From contig NZ_CABHOU010000052.1 in assembly GCF_902168175.1 (NCBI RefSeq), positions 1 to 64,000 on the forward strand: DNA of 64,000 nucleotides. The letters run 5' to 3'. The notes beneath the pieces were generated by a model. It was not told the DNA's origin and did not search any database. It saw only the letters and a list, made by a program, of their open reading frames with translations. Source of the stretch: an uncultured Chitinophaga sp. GTDB taxonomy: Bacteria > Bacteroidota > Bacteroidia > Chitinophagales > Chitinophagaceae. The position numbers and the translations under genes were made by a program. Positions 50,311 through 58,616 of the stretch are shown here, piece by piece. Numbering within the stretch: position 1 is the first letter of the stretch; each line of letters opens with the position of its first letter.

Positions 50311-51258
50311 ATGAAATTGCGATATATCATCTTAATACTCTCCGGACTCAGTGTTACCCTGTTCTGCTGCAAAAAGGTGGAAGAAGGTTACCTGAGCGAC
50401 AGGATGGAGTACATGCCTTTTACGCTCATCGCTACACAGGGTGCGGCTAGTTATACAACACCTATCCCTGCCGATGGCTCAACTTTACCACTAAAAGTAA
50501 AGTTGCTGGAAATACGCAGTAAGGCCACCGGTAAAGCGCTCGATAGCGCTACCCTGCAACCGCGGGAAGTGCCTATCTACCTGGCCGAACTTACGGCTGC
50601 AGATACAACGATAGAATTGATCAATAAAAAAATTACAAGGGGCATGAAACGGCCTATTGATATCGCTACCATCGGCGGCCGTATCATCGTTTCGCCCGCG
50701 GCCAGTTTCCTGGATACAGGCCGTTATGAGTTTGATGTGGAAGTGTCAAATATGCGCGGTACCCGGGTATTTAAGAATGCCGGTAACATCCTGATCGCTC
50801 CTAAAACATGGTACACTATTACCCGTCAAACACGTACTTCTTCTCCCGTAGGAGCGGAAACGGATTTCCAGAATATCGGCGACGGCAGCATGCCTATGAC
50901 GATCGACCGTTACCCGGATGCGCCTAACAAACTGGTGTTTAAATTTGTAGACACCAAAGGGGTTCCGTTTAATCCTAAAAACGGAGAAATTATTCTCCGT
51001 GGCGACAGGGCGCACTTTAAACTGTATAATCCTTTCTTTCCGGAAGTAAAAACAGATACGGCGCTGGAGTTCCAGCACCCTAATCTGACAAGGTTCCCAT
51101 TCTTTACACAGCCTAATGGCGAAACGAGCTCCTATTACCGTATTCCGGGTGCCTTTAACACAATCAACCGTAACGTAAATGCTACTTTCGGCATTACCTT
51201 TTTCGGCAGCGGCACCTACATCGTAACAATGCAAACGGGTGTGGAAAGAAAGCCATAA
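50311..51258 (+). CDS. SusCD-operon lipoprotein, DUF5007-like
   Basis: The 315-residue protein has a signal ending in LFCCKKVEEG, a lipobox-like Cys pair. The mature part is beta-rich, starting YLSDRMEYMPFTL, and resembles DUF5007 proteins that follow SusD-fasciclin genes; this assignment is from memory. It is probably a surface component of the same uptake complex, possibly binding carbohydrate. It is the last gene of the operon. A 29-bp repeat copy lies in the 367-base gap to the next gene. Confidence 0.6.
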   Translation: MKLRYIILILSGLSVTLFCCKKVEEGYLSDRMEYMPFTLIATQGAASYTTPIPADGSTLPLKVKLLEIRSKATGKALDSATLQPREVPIYLAELTAADTTIELINKKITRGMKRPIDIATIGGRIIVSPAASFLDTGRYEFDVEVSNMRGTRVFKNAGNILIAPKTWYTITRQTRTSSPVGAETDFQNIGDGSMPMTIDRYPDAPNKLVFKFVDTKGVPFNPKNGEIILRGDRAHFKLYNPFFPEVKTDTALEFQHPNLTRFPFFTQPNGETSSYYRIPGAFNTINRNVNATFGITFFGSGTYIVTMQTGVERKP

Positions 51259-51382
51259 CCGTTTTTCGTTTTCTTAATTTGGTTGAAATATGAACAGAGG
51301 CCGGCCTTATAATGCTTTGCTCGCGCATGGCAGACTAGGCCGGCATTCTTTTTTTATTAAACAGGCTGGGGAACAAATCCCG

Positions 51383-51411
51383 GCCGCCGTTGTGTCACTC
51401 CCTTCAACGGC
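51383..51411 (-). repeat. Dispersed 29-bp palindromic repeat, copy 6 (minus orientation)
   Basis: It matches 28 of 29 consensus positions and has the best internal stem: GCCGTTG/CAACGGC with a 12-nt loop. GGCGGTGTATACAC follows at 51449-51462, as after copy 3. Confidence 0.85.
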
Positions 51412-51625
51412 TGTAACAACCTTGGGCAAAGATCAGATCCTCCATCACGGCGGTGTATACACCGTAAATCAGCGGTTGCTCCTTTAACGGCTGTACAAGT
51501 GTTTGCCCTTCTTTAAATAATCTCACCCCCTTACCTGATAATTTTAGAAAATAAATTGTACTTTCAGAATGCATTCTATTTAACCACGTTATTAACAGCC
51601 CACATCATTAAAACCACGAAAATCC

Positions 51626-52663
51626 ATGAATAGCAACTTCAATAACCGCAGGGATTTCCTGCGCAGGATGGGTGTATTTGCAGCCGGCGTAAGCCTCGGT
51701 CCGGCCTTCCTGGCAGCCTGTAACAATGCAGGTAAAACCCCTGGGTCCGATAGCGCCAGCGCTGGCACCGATTCTACTGGTAAGGCCAAAACTGCGGCAG
51801 ACCTGTTTTTTAAGATCTCCCTGGCTGAATGGTCGTTCCATAAAGCTTTGATGGGCGGTAAAATGGACCACCTCGACTTCGCCATGCGCGCCAAAAAGGA
51901 TTTCGATATCAGTGCGGTGGAATATGTGAACCAGTTTTTCAAAGACAAAGCAAAAGATAAAACATACCTGGCCGAAATGAAGAAACGTTGCGACGACAAT
52001 GGCGTTCGCAGCGTACTCATTATGTGCGATAATGAAGGCCACCTCGGCGATACGGATGTAAAAGCCAGGCTCAAAGCGGTAGAGAATCATTACAAATGGG
52101 TAGAAGCTGCTCAATACCTGGGCTGCCACTCTATCCGCGTAAATGCGGCAGGAGAAGGTACGGCCGAAGAGGTATCCAAGGCGGCGATCGATGGTCTGGG
52201 AAAACTTACCGACTTTGCAAAAGACTTTAACATAGGCGTTATCGTGGAAAACCACGGTGGTTACTCTTCCGACGGTAAGTGGCTGAGTAATGTCATGAAA
52301 TCGGTAAACAAACCCGGCTGCGGCACGCTCCCCGATTTCGGTAACTTCTGCATCAACCGCACCAAACCGGAAACTAATACACCCGAAGGCTGGGCCGCGA
52401 CCAAATGCCTTGAAGAATACGACAAATACATCGGCGTACAGGAACTGATGCCTTTCGCCAAAGGCGTGAGTGCTAAAACCTACGACTTCGACGATGCCGG
52501 TAATTCTGTTCAGGTAGACTATGATAAAATGCTGAAGATCGTAAAGGACGCCGGGTATACCGGACACATAGGCATTGAGTACGAAGGCTCGAAGCTGGGT
52601 GAAGAAGAAGGCATCAAAAAGACCCGCGACCTGCTGATAAAAGCAGGCGGTGTTTTAAGCTAA
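51626..52663 (+). CDS. Tat-exported sugar phosphate isomerase/epimerase-like lipoprotein
   Basis: The 345-residue protein begins with a twin-arginine signal (NNRRDFLRRMGVFAAGVSL) ending at LAACNNAG, so it may also be lipidated. The rest is an AP-endonuclease-2/xylose-isomerase-like TIM barrel: LAEWSFHKAL, GVRSVLIMCDNEG, LGCHSIRVNA, NIGVIVENHGGYSSDG (metal-binding Glu), PDFGNFC, and GHIGIEYEGS near the end. Exported members of this fold are common near SusCD loci and act on sugars or inositol-like compounds; the substrate is unknown. Confidence 0.85.
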   Translation: MNSNFNNRRDFLRRMGVFAAGVSLGPAFLAACNNAGKTPGSDSASAGTDSTGKAKTAADLFFKISLAEWSFHKALMGGKMDHLDFAMRAKKDFDISAVEYVNQFFKDKAKDKTYLAEMKKRCDDNGVRSVLIMCDNEGHLGDTDVKARLKAVENHYKWVEAAQYLGCHSIRVNAAGEGTAEEVSKAAIDGLGKLTDFAKDFNIGVIVENHGGYSSDGKWLSNVMKSVNKPGCGTLPDFGNFCINRTKPETNTPEGWAATKCLEEYDKYIGVQELMPFAKGVSAKTYDFDDAGNSVQVDYDKMLKIVKDAGYTGHIGIEYEGSKLGEEEGIKKTRDLLIKAGGVLS

Positions 52664-52689
52664 GGCTAACCGTCAGTATACAATAGGAG

Positions 52690-52718
52690 GGCCGGGCTGC
52701 GAAGCCTGGCCTTTCATT
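52690..52718 (+). terminator. Terminator after the isomerase-like gene
   Basis: GGCCGGGCT pairs with AGCCTGGCC (one G-U) over 4 nt, followed by TTTCATTTT. Confidence 0.7.
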
Positions 52719-52940
52719 TTATCACCATTTTTATCCCACCTGTTGCCAAAAATCCTCAATCTGATCAGTTTTGCAACTGTGAGGGTTCGTTTCTCACCGA
52801 AATGCCTTTTATTTGCACTATACAAACTCCCCAAAGTTAGTTAGCCCGGCAGATGGTCTGCTTTTTGCAATCGTTAATCACCCAAAAGGACACGGAACCG
52901 ACAAAAACCAATTTTTTAACAACAATTAAACCTGGATAGT

Positions 52941-53306
52941 ATGGCTCAGCAAGTTACAACCTCAAGCACCGCTTCTATAAGCAGTCTCATTCAAGAATTA
53001 AAAGCCCGTGGTTACGGACAGGAATTCGTTTTGCGTAACGATGGCCGGGCAAGACTGCAGGAAAACACCCGCAAATACACGCCTGAAGAACTGCGTGTGA
53101 TCGAAACACTGCAAGTGCCAACAGGTTCCAGGTATGCCGATCCCGCTATCATTTACCTGATCGAAGACGAATCGGGCAACACCGGTTACCTGATGAACGC
53201 TTTTGGCAGCTATGCTGATTATGAAGGTGATACTTTATATAACTTCATTCGTAAAATGGGCCGTCACGAGCGTTACGAAAATACCACTTTTGCCGTTCGC
53301 GACTAG
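52941..53306 (+). CDS. Small conserved hypothetical protein
   Basis: The 121-residue soluble protein has no signal peptide. The sequence (SISSLIQELKARGYGQEFVL, YTPEELRVIETLQVPTGSRYADPAIIYLIE) suggests an alpha/beta domain; I do not know a named family, though similar small proteins seem common in Chitinophagaceae. It is 27 bases upstream of the FAD oxidoreductase gene and probably cotranscribed with it. About 280 gene-free bases lie in front. Confidence 0.7.
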   Translation: MAQQVTTSSTASISSLIQELKARGYGQEFVLRNDGRARLQENTRKYTPEELRVIETLQVPTGSRYADPAIIYLIEDESGNTGYLMNAFGSYADYEGDTLYNFIRKMGRHERYENTTFAVRD

Positions 53307-53333
53307 CGTAAACGATACCTCACATCACGATCC

Positions 53334-54542
53334 ATGATTTTGCATGCTGGCCTGCCTTATTCGCTGGTGCGGTTTGGGCTGCCGTTTAATTACCCTAAGC
53401 TTGAAAAAAATATCCGTACGGACGTAGTAGTGATTGGTGCTGGTATTTCCGGCGCACTCACGGCTTATTCGCTGGTAAACGCCGGTATCAGCTGCACCGT
53501 TGTGGATGCCCGTACGGTAGGACTCGGCAGCACCTGCGCCAGTACATCACTTCTGCAATACGAAATTGATGTACCGCTACACAAGCTTATCGATAAAGTG
53601 GGTGAGGAACATGCCGCCACCGCCTATCATGCCTGCAAACAATCTATTGATGATATTGAGCGTATCTGCAAAAAGCTGAAACTGAAGGAGTTTGAACGTA
53701 AAACAAGCCTGTACTTCGCTTCATCCGATAAACACATCCCCTTTATAGAAAAGGAATTTGCTGCCCGCCGGAAACACGGCTTTGACGTGGAGCTCTGGAG
53801 CGGTAAACAGGTGAAAAGCCGTATGGGCTTCGAAGCGCCTGCCGCCATCTATTCACAATGCGCCGCATATACTGATGCTTACACCGTTACCCACGGACTG
53901 CTGCAATACATAATTGGGCAGGGTGCTGCGGTATACGATCGTACCAATGTACTGGATATAGATATGACGGCGCGTAGTGTAACCCTTACCACGCATAACG
54001 GGAAAAAGATAAGGGCGAAGAAGCTGGTCATCGCCACCGGCTACGAATCTACCCAATACATTAAACAACATGTGGTAGACCTGCATGCTACTTATGCGTT
54101 GCTCAGTGAAACGTATAGCCGGTCTACCTTCTGGCACGAGAACTGCCTGATCTGGGAAACAAAGGAGCCATATCGTTACATGCGTACCACCCATGACAAT
54201 CGCCTGCTCATAGGCGGCCGCGACGTAAATTTCTATAACCCGGTAAAGAGAGATAAACTGCTGCGCTCGAAATCCCGCCAGCTGTTGGGCGATTTTAACG
54301 AACTATTTCCTAAAACCGACTTTCTGCCTGAGTTTGAATGGACAGGCACATTTGGGACTACCAAAGACGGTTTGCCGTACATAGGTGTATATCCACCCAT
54401 GAAGCATGCGTACTTTGCGCTGGGCTTCGGTGGCAACGGTATTACCTTTAGCCAGGTGGCTGCAGGTATTGTTACAGATATGATACTAGGAAAGAAAAAT
54501 GAACTGTCGCCGGTGTTCTCCTTCGACCGCCTTAACCGTTAG
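53334..54542 (+). CDS. FAD-dependent oxidoreductase (DAO family)
   Basis: The 402-residue protein has an FAD Rossmann motif DVVVIGAGISGALTAYSLVNAG (Gly-rich loop near 36-41), an ATGYES segment, and the C-terminal GLPYIGVYPP...FALGFGGNGITFS FAD-binding region of DadA/glycine-oxidase-like enzymes. These oxidise amines or amino acids. The CASTSLLQYEIDVPL segment resembles the family in which a Cys/His attaches FAD, but covalent attachment is not certain. Its end overlaps the end of the convergent FecR gene by 4 bases. Confidence 0.88.
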   Translation: MILHAGLPYSLVRFGLPFNYPKLEKNIRTDVVVIGAGISGALTAYSLVNAGISCTVVDARTVGLGSTCASTSLLQYEIDVPLHKLIDKVGEEHAATAYHACKQSIDDIERICKKLKLKEFERKTSLYFASSDKHIPFIEKEFAARRKHGFDVELWSGKQVKSRMGFEAPAAIYSQCAAYTDAYTVTHGLLQYIIGQGAAVYDRTNVLDIDMTARSVTLTTHNGKKIRAKKLVIATGYESTQYIKQHVVDLHATYALLSETYSRSTFWHENCLIWETKEPYRYMRTTHDNRLLIGGRDVNFYNPVKRDKLLRSKSRQLLGDFNELFPKTDFLPEFEWTGTFGTTKDGLPYIGVYPPMKHAYFALGFGGNGITFSQVAAGIVTDMILGKKNELSPVFSFDRLNR

Positions 54543-55354
54543 TTCATAGAGAATTTAACCCCGGTGGTAGAATGAAGAACGTCTAGCAGATTATCCAAAG
54601 ATACATTATCGAATTCCCCTGACACTTTAGTATCCTGCCCGTTACCCCGCATCGCGATCTCTACACCATACCAGGCTTCAATTTTACGAACAGCCGTATG
54701 TAAAGGCACATCTTCAAAAACCAGTTTCCCCTTTTTCCATTCTTCCAGTTCCGCCACGTTGTAGGTTTCCTTTTCCATCAGGTCGATGTCTTTGTTAAAC
54801 AGTATTTCGTTACCGGCTATCAGCGTTTCGGGCTGGTTATCGGTGGGGGAGTGATAGGCTTTGCGTACGGTAAATTGCCCGTCCAGCACATGTACAGTTG
54901 CGCCAGGCTGGCTTTCGGCCGAACGGATGCGTAAGGCACCATGGTAACCGGTGGTAATCAGTTTATCGGTGATGATGGTAAAGGGAATGAATCCATTGGC
55001 CGGTACTTCGAAAAACGCTTCGCCGTTCAATACCAGCGTATGTGCGCTGTCGCGGTAATTTTTAGGTACCCAGAGCGTGGTCTGTGAGTTAAGGGTAACC
55101 CTGGTGCCATCAGCGAGGGTGATTACTTTACGGTTGCCATGCTGGCAATGGTATGCCTGGTAGCCGGCGCGCAGGGTGTTGGGGTCCATAGCCAGCGTCG
55201 GCCGTTGTACACGGTCATGATCGTAGTACATAAAACCGGAAATCAACAGCATCACTAATATAATGCCTGCCGTAAATGGTTGCCAGGAATGTTTCTTTCG
55301 TTTCATATTCATAACGTGTTCGCCTTTGGAATTGCAAAGTTCTTGTGCTGCCAT
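54539..55354 (-). CDS. FecR family anti-sigma factor, orphan
   Basis: The protein is 271 residues from ATG 55354; ATGs at 55312 and 55306 are possible and an upstream one at 55411 is less likely. One TM helix (FTAGIILVMLLISGFMYY) is followed by a FecR domain (VITLADGTRVTLNSQTTLWV, LNGEAFFEV) and a C-terminal DUF4974-like domain (LVFEDVPLHTAVRKIEAWYGVEI, KVSGEFDNVSLDNLLDVL). The cytoplasmic part is only 25-30 residues, much shorter than normal for a sigma-binding region. Neither an ECF sigma gene nor a SusC receptor is adjacent. Confidence 0.85.
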   Translation of the reverse strand: MAAQELCNSKGEHVMNMKRKKHSWQPFTAGIILVMLLISGFMYYDHDRVQRPTLAMDPNTLRAGYQAYHCQHGNRKVITLADGTRVTLNSQTTLWVPKNYRDSAHTLVLNGEAFFEVPANGFIPFTIITDKLITTGYHGALRIRSAESQPGATVHVLDGQFTVRKAYHSPTDNQPETLIAGNEILFNKDIDLMEKETYNVAELEEWKKGKLVFEDVPLHTAVRKIEAWYGVEIAMRGNGQDTKVSGEFDNVSLDNLLDVLHSTTGVKFSMN

Positions 55355-55967
55355 GGTTGGTTGATTGCCCCGCCTTAAAAGTAATAAATTTTTCGGCGAT
55401 TGCGGAAACATAGGTCGCCCCTAAATGATTATAAGCCACCTTATTTTACGATAAACCATCATATGATGATGCATCGCAGATAAGACAGCTTAAATCCTTG
55501 GGGCAAGCAACAAGGCTGATGTGGGTATCAACCCGGGTATCTTAAATCAGTTTAGTCTGGTGTTGTGATGAATCAACCCTTAAAGGCAGCTGTAATGGTG
55601 ATTGGTGTGTCCATATTCACTGTTGAAGGTTTGTTACTCTCAATTTTCCCCTGCTGGGCCGTGTGCTTACAAGAAGTTGAAGGCTGAGGCAAGGGATTGT
55701 TTATACTCAAATTGCTCTCTATACTTGGGAGTTGGATGAATGCTCTCGTGCAAAGGTAATCGCTGCCCACTTATTCCGCTATACTCACTTTTAAGTATTT
55801 TTAACAATTCCTTATAATATCTATAATTAGTATTCTATGTTGACTATTATGGGTGAGTGCGCCGAAAAAATTCAGATATAGATCAGATGGGGCGTATACC
55901 GTACGTTTATTGTGCCAGGCAATCTCGGATAAGAAATAGATAATATGCGTTAACGGGGCAGGCTATA
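55355..55967. other. Gene-free region between fecR and the proline dehydrogenase gene
   Basis: No convincing gene. A 12-bp perfect palindrome CATCATATGATG lies at 55457-55468. Short frames on both strands (for example 55573-55770 minus and 55569-55688 plus) have no recognisable features. The 3' end holds the proline dehydrogenase promoter. Confidence 0.4.
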
Positions 55968-55972
55968 TTGTT

Positions 55973-56003
55973 TTTGCAATCACAATTGAGCACCCTAACT
56001 TTG
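55973..56003 (+). promoter_or_regulatory. Promoter of the proline dehydrogenase gene
   Basis: TTTG at 55973-55976, a 19-base spacer, then TAACTTTG at 55996-56003: a full match to the Bacteroidota consensus. Transcription would start around 56008-56010, at or beside the ATG at 56010, so the mRNA may be leaderless. Confidence 0.75.
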
Positions 56004-56009
56004 CCCGCC

Positions 56010-57188
56010 ATGGAAACGCAGCCATTCATTTCTTTCGAGAATACAGCTATTGCATTTGAGCACAGGACCAACCGATCATTAAAAAAAGCGAACTTCCTTT
56101 TTTCCAATATCGGTAAGCCCTGGCTGGTAAAATTCGGCGCCTTTGCTACGCCGCTTGCCTTTAAACTGGGCCTGCCGGTTAAGGGTATTATTAAAAGCAC
56201 CATATTTGATCAGTTTTGTGGGGGCGAAAACCTCGAAGAAGCTGCTGCTACCGCGCAGCAACTAAGCAGGTTTGGCGTAGGTGCTACCCTCGACTACGGC
56301 GTAGAGGCCATGGAGGGAGAGGAGAACTATGACAATGCTGTTCCCGAATTCCTGAACGCGATCAAATATGCGGCCGGTAAAAAACACCTTCCTTTTATCG
56401 CCATTAAAATAACCGGCTTCGCCCGTTTTGCCCTGCTGGAAAAACTGCATGCCGGTGAACCGCTCAGCGCCGAAGAAGATCGCGAGTACACCCGCGTACG
56501 TTCCCGCATCAATACCATCGTTGAAGCAGGTGCCATGCATAAAGTTGGCGTATTGATCGATGCCGAAGAATCCTGGATCCAACAACCGGTAGATGACCTG
56601 GCCGATGCTATGATGGCCCGCTACAACCGCGATGAAGTAATCGTGTACAATACTTTCCAGTTGTACCGCCACGACCGCCTGGAGTTCCTGAAAACCTCTC
56701 TGCAAAAGGCGGAACAGGGTGGTTATATGCTGGGTGCCAAACTGGTGCGCGGCGCTTACATGGAAAAAGAACGTAAACGTGCGGAGGAACAAAGTTACCA
56801 GTCACCCATCCAGCCGAATAAACAGTCGGCAGACGAGGATTATAACGAAGCCATACACTTCTGCCTGGATCATATCAACAAGCTGGGCCTGTTCGTGGGT
56901 ACCCATAACGAACAAAGTACACTGCTGGTCACTAAACTGATGGCGGACAGGCACCTGCCGCCCAATCATCCGCGCATCCACTTTTCGCAGTTGTACGGTA
57001 TGAGCGATAATATCACTTTTAACCTGGCGCATGCCGGTTATCATGTTACCAAATACCTGCCTTACGGTCCCGTGAAGGATGTAATGCCTTACCTGATCCG
57101 TCGTGCGCAGGAAAATACTTCTATCGCCGGGCAAATGGGGCGCGAACTGGGCCTTATCCGTAAGGAGATGAAGCGAAGGGGTATTTAA
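56010..57188 (+). CDS. putA: Proline dehydrogenase
   Basis: The 392-residue protein is of monofunctional PRODH type, a TIM barrel with the FAD/substrate motifs: ATLDYGVEAMEGEE, IAIKITGFARFALLEKL, VGVLIDAEESWIQ, YNTFQLYRHDRLEFL, GAKLVRGAYMEKER, GTHNEQS, and C-terminal RRAQENTSIAGQMGREL whose Arg pair binds proline. It oxidises proline to pyrroline-5-carboxylate at the membrane. Length fits Bacteroidota PRODH; the P5C dehydrogenase is not in the window. ATG 56010 is chosen because the promoter ends just before it. Confidence 0.93.
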   Translation: METQPFISFENTAIAFEHRTNRSLKKANFLFSNIGKPWLVKFGAFATPLAFKLGLPVKGIIKSTIFDQFCGGENLEEAAATAQQLSRFGVGATLDYGVEAMEGEENYDNAVPEFLNAIKYAAGKKHLPFIAIKITGFARFALLEKLHAGEPLSAEEDREYTRVRSRINTIVEAGAMHKVGVLIDAEESWIQQPVDDLADAMMARYNRDEVIVYNTFQLYRHDRLEFLKTSLQKAEQGGYMLGAKLVRGAYMEKERKRAEEQSYQSPIQPNKQSADEDYNEAIHFCLDHINKLGLFVGTHNEQSTLLVTKLMADRHLPPNHPRIHFSQLYGMSDNITFNLAHAGYHVTKYLPYGPVKDVMPYLIRRAQENTSIAGQMGRELGLIRKEMKRRGI

Positions 57189-57220
57189 CTCAACTTTTTA
57201 CTAACAGATTGTGCATAAAG

Positions 57221-57246
57221 GCCTCCGGTATTCGGAGGCTTTTTTC
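57221..57246 (+). terminator. Terminator after the proline dehydrogenase gene
   Basis: GCCTCCG pairs with CGGAGGC over 5 nt, followed by TTTTTTC; it ends 17 bases before thyA. Confidence 0.85.
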
Positions 57247-57262
57247 TTAACTTGCCGCCTGT

Positions 57263-58057
57263 ATGCAACAGTATTTAGACTTACTCCAACATATTATCGA
57301 TAACGGCGCCGTTAAAACCGATCGTACCGGTACCGGTACCATCAGTTGTTTTGGTTACCAGATGCGCTTCGACCTGCAAAAGGGCTTTCCAATGGTGACC
57401 ACCAAAAAAACGCATCTCAAGTCCATCATATACGAACTGCTCTGGTTCCTGAAAGGCGATACCAATATCAAATACCTGAAAGATAACGGTGTAAGCATCT
57501 GGAACGAATGGGCCGACGAAAATGGCGACCTCGGGCCGGTTTACGGTCACCAGTGGCGTAGCTGGCAGGGTGCAGACGGTAAGGTGATTGACCAGGTAAC
57601 GCAACTCATCGATCAGATCAAAAAGACACCCGATTCCCGCCGCCTGATCATCAGCGCCTGGAATGTGGCCGACTTACCCGATATGGCTTTGAGTCCCTGC
57701 CATTGCCTGTTCCAGTTTTACGTGGCAGATGGCAAATTAAGCTGTCAGCTCTACCAGCGCAGTGCCGATGTGTTCCTGGGCGTGCCTTTCAATATCGCTT
57801 CGTATGCTTTGCTCACGCTGATGATCGCCCAGGTTTGCGACCTGCAGCCGGGCGACTTCGTACACAGCTTCGGCGATGTACACCTGTACAGCAACCACAT
57901 CGAGCAGGCCAAACTCCAGCTGAGCCGCGAACCATACCCGCTGCCTACAATGAAGCTGAACCCGGAAGTAAAAGATATCTTCTCTTTTGAGTTCGAAGAC
58001 TTCGCGTTGGAAAATTATCAATCGCATCCTCATATTAAAGCCCCGGTGGCCATATAG
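57263..58057 (+). CDS. thyA: Thymidylate synthase ThyA
   Basis: The 264-residue protein has the same length as the E. coli enzyme. Motifs: [19 protein letters not shown], the nucleophile Cys146 in [33 protein letters not shown], and the closing [10 protein letters not shown]. It converts dUMP to dTMP with methylene-THF, releasing dihydrofolate, which FolA, encoded 2 bases downstream, recycles. Confidence 0.98.
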   Translation: MQQYLDLLQHIIDNGAVKTDRTGTGTISCFGYQMRFDLQKGFPMVTTKKTHLKSIIYELLWFLKGDTNIKYLKDNGVSIWNEWADENGDLGPVYGHQWRSWQGADGKVIDQVTQLIDQIKKTPDSRRLIISAWNVADLPDMALSPCHCLFQFYVADGKLSCQLYQRSADVFLGVPFNIASYALLTLMIAQVCDLQPGDFVHSFGDVHLYSNHIEQAKLQLSREPYPLPTMKLNPEVKDIFSFEFEDFALENYQSHPHIKAPVAI

Positions 58058-58059
58058 TT

Positions 58060-58563
58060 ATGACAGTTTCCATTATCGTGGCGGCTTCTGAAAATAATGT
58101 GATTGGCATCAATAACCAGTTACCCTGGAACCTGCCTAACGACCTGAAATATTTTAAGAACACCACCTGGGGGATGCCCATCATCATGGGCCGTAAAACA
58201 TTCGATTCTGTAGGTAAACCGCTGAAAGGCAGACAAAACATCGTCATTACCCGCCAGCAGGATTATGCACCGGAAGGAGTCGATGTGGTATCATCCATCA
58301 GCGCTGCTGTGGATAAGGCTAAGACTTACGATGTCAACGAGATATTCATCACAGGTGGTACCGAGATATTTATTCAGTCATTTCCTTTAGTGAACCGTAT
58401 TTACATTACCCGGGTACATGCGCAGGTAGAAGGAGATGCTTTTTTTCCTGAAATTAATGCAGGCGAATGGACTAAAGTAAAGGCCGACAGGCATGAGGCT
58501 GATGAAAAACATGCCTACGCTTATACCTTTGAGGTGTGGGAGCGGAAAACCAATGAAGTATAA
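58060..58563 (+). CDS. folA: Dihydrofolate reductase
   Basis: The 167-residue protein starts MTVSIIVAASENNVIGINNQ. LPWNLPNDLKYFK carries the catalytic acid (Asp28), IIMGRKTFDSVGKPLKGRQNIVITR binds NADPH, and IFITGGTEIF closes the cofactor site. It reduces dihydrofolate formed by ThyA. It forms an operon with thyA and ends at a bidirectional terminator. Confidence 0.97.
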   Translation: MTVSIIVAASENNVIGINNQLPWNLPNDLKYFKNTTWGMPIIMGRKTFDSVGKPLKGRQNIVITRQQDYAPEGVDVVSSISAAVDKAKTYDVNEIFITGGTEIFIQSFPLVNRIYITRVHAQVEGDAFFPEINAGEWTKVKADRHEADEKHAYAYTFEVWERKTNEV

Positions 58564-58577
58564 AGATTATTAAAATA

Positions 58578-58616
58578 ATAGCAAAAGGCGCGGAAGTTCT
58601 CCGCGCCTTTTGCTAT
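58578..58616. terminator. Bidirectional terminator between folA and dnaG
   Basis: A 16-bp stem, ATAGCAAAAGGCGCGG with CCGCGCCTTTTGCTAT. The right end overlaps the last bases of dnaG. Confidence 0.9.

Noticed and set aside
51290-51487. 65-codon plus-strand frame after the SusCD operon
   Set aside because: It contains the dispersed repeat (again giving AAVVSLPST) and shows no protein features.
55569-55770. Short frames on both strands (39 codons plus, 65 codons minus)
   Set aside because: No ribosome site, signal or family motif; considered as a peptide precursor but nothing supports it.
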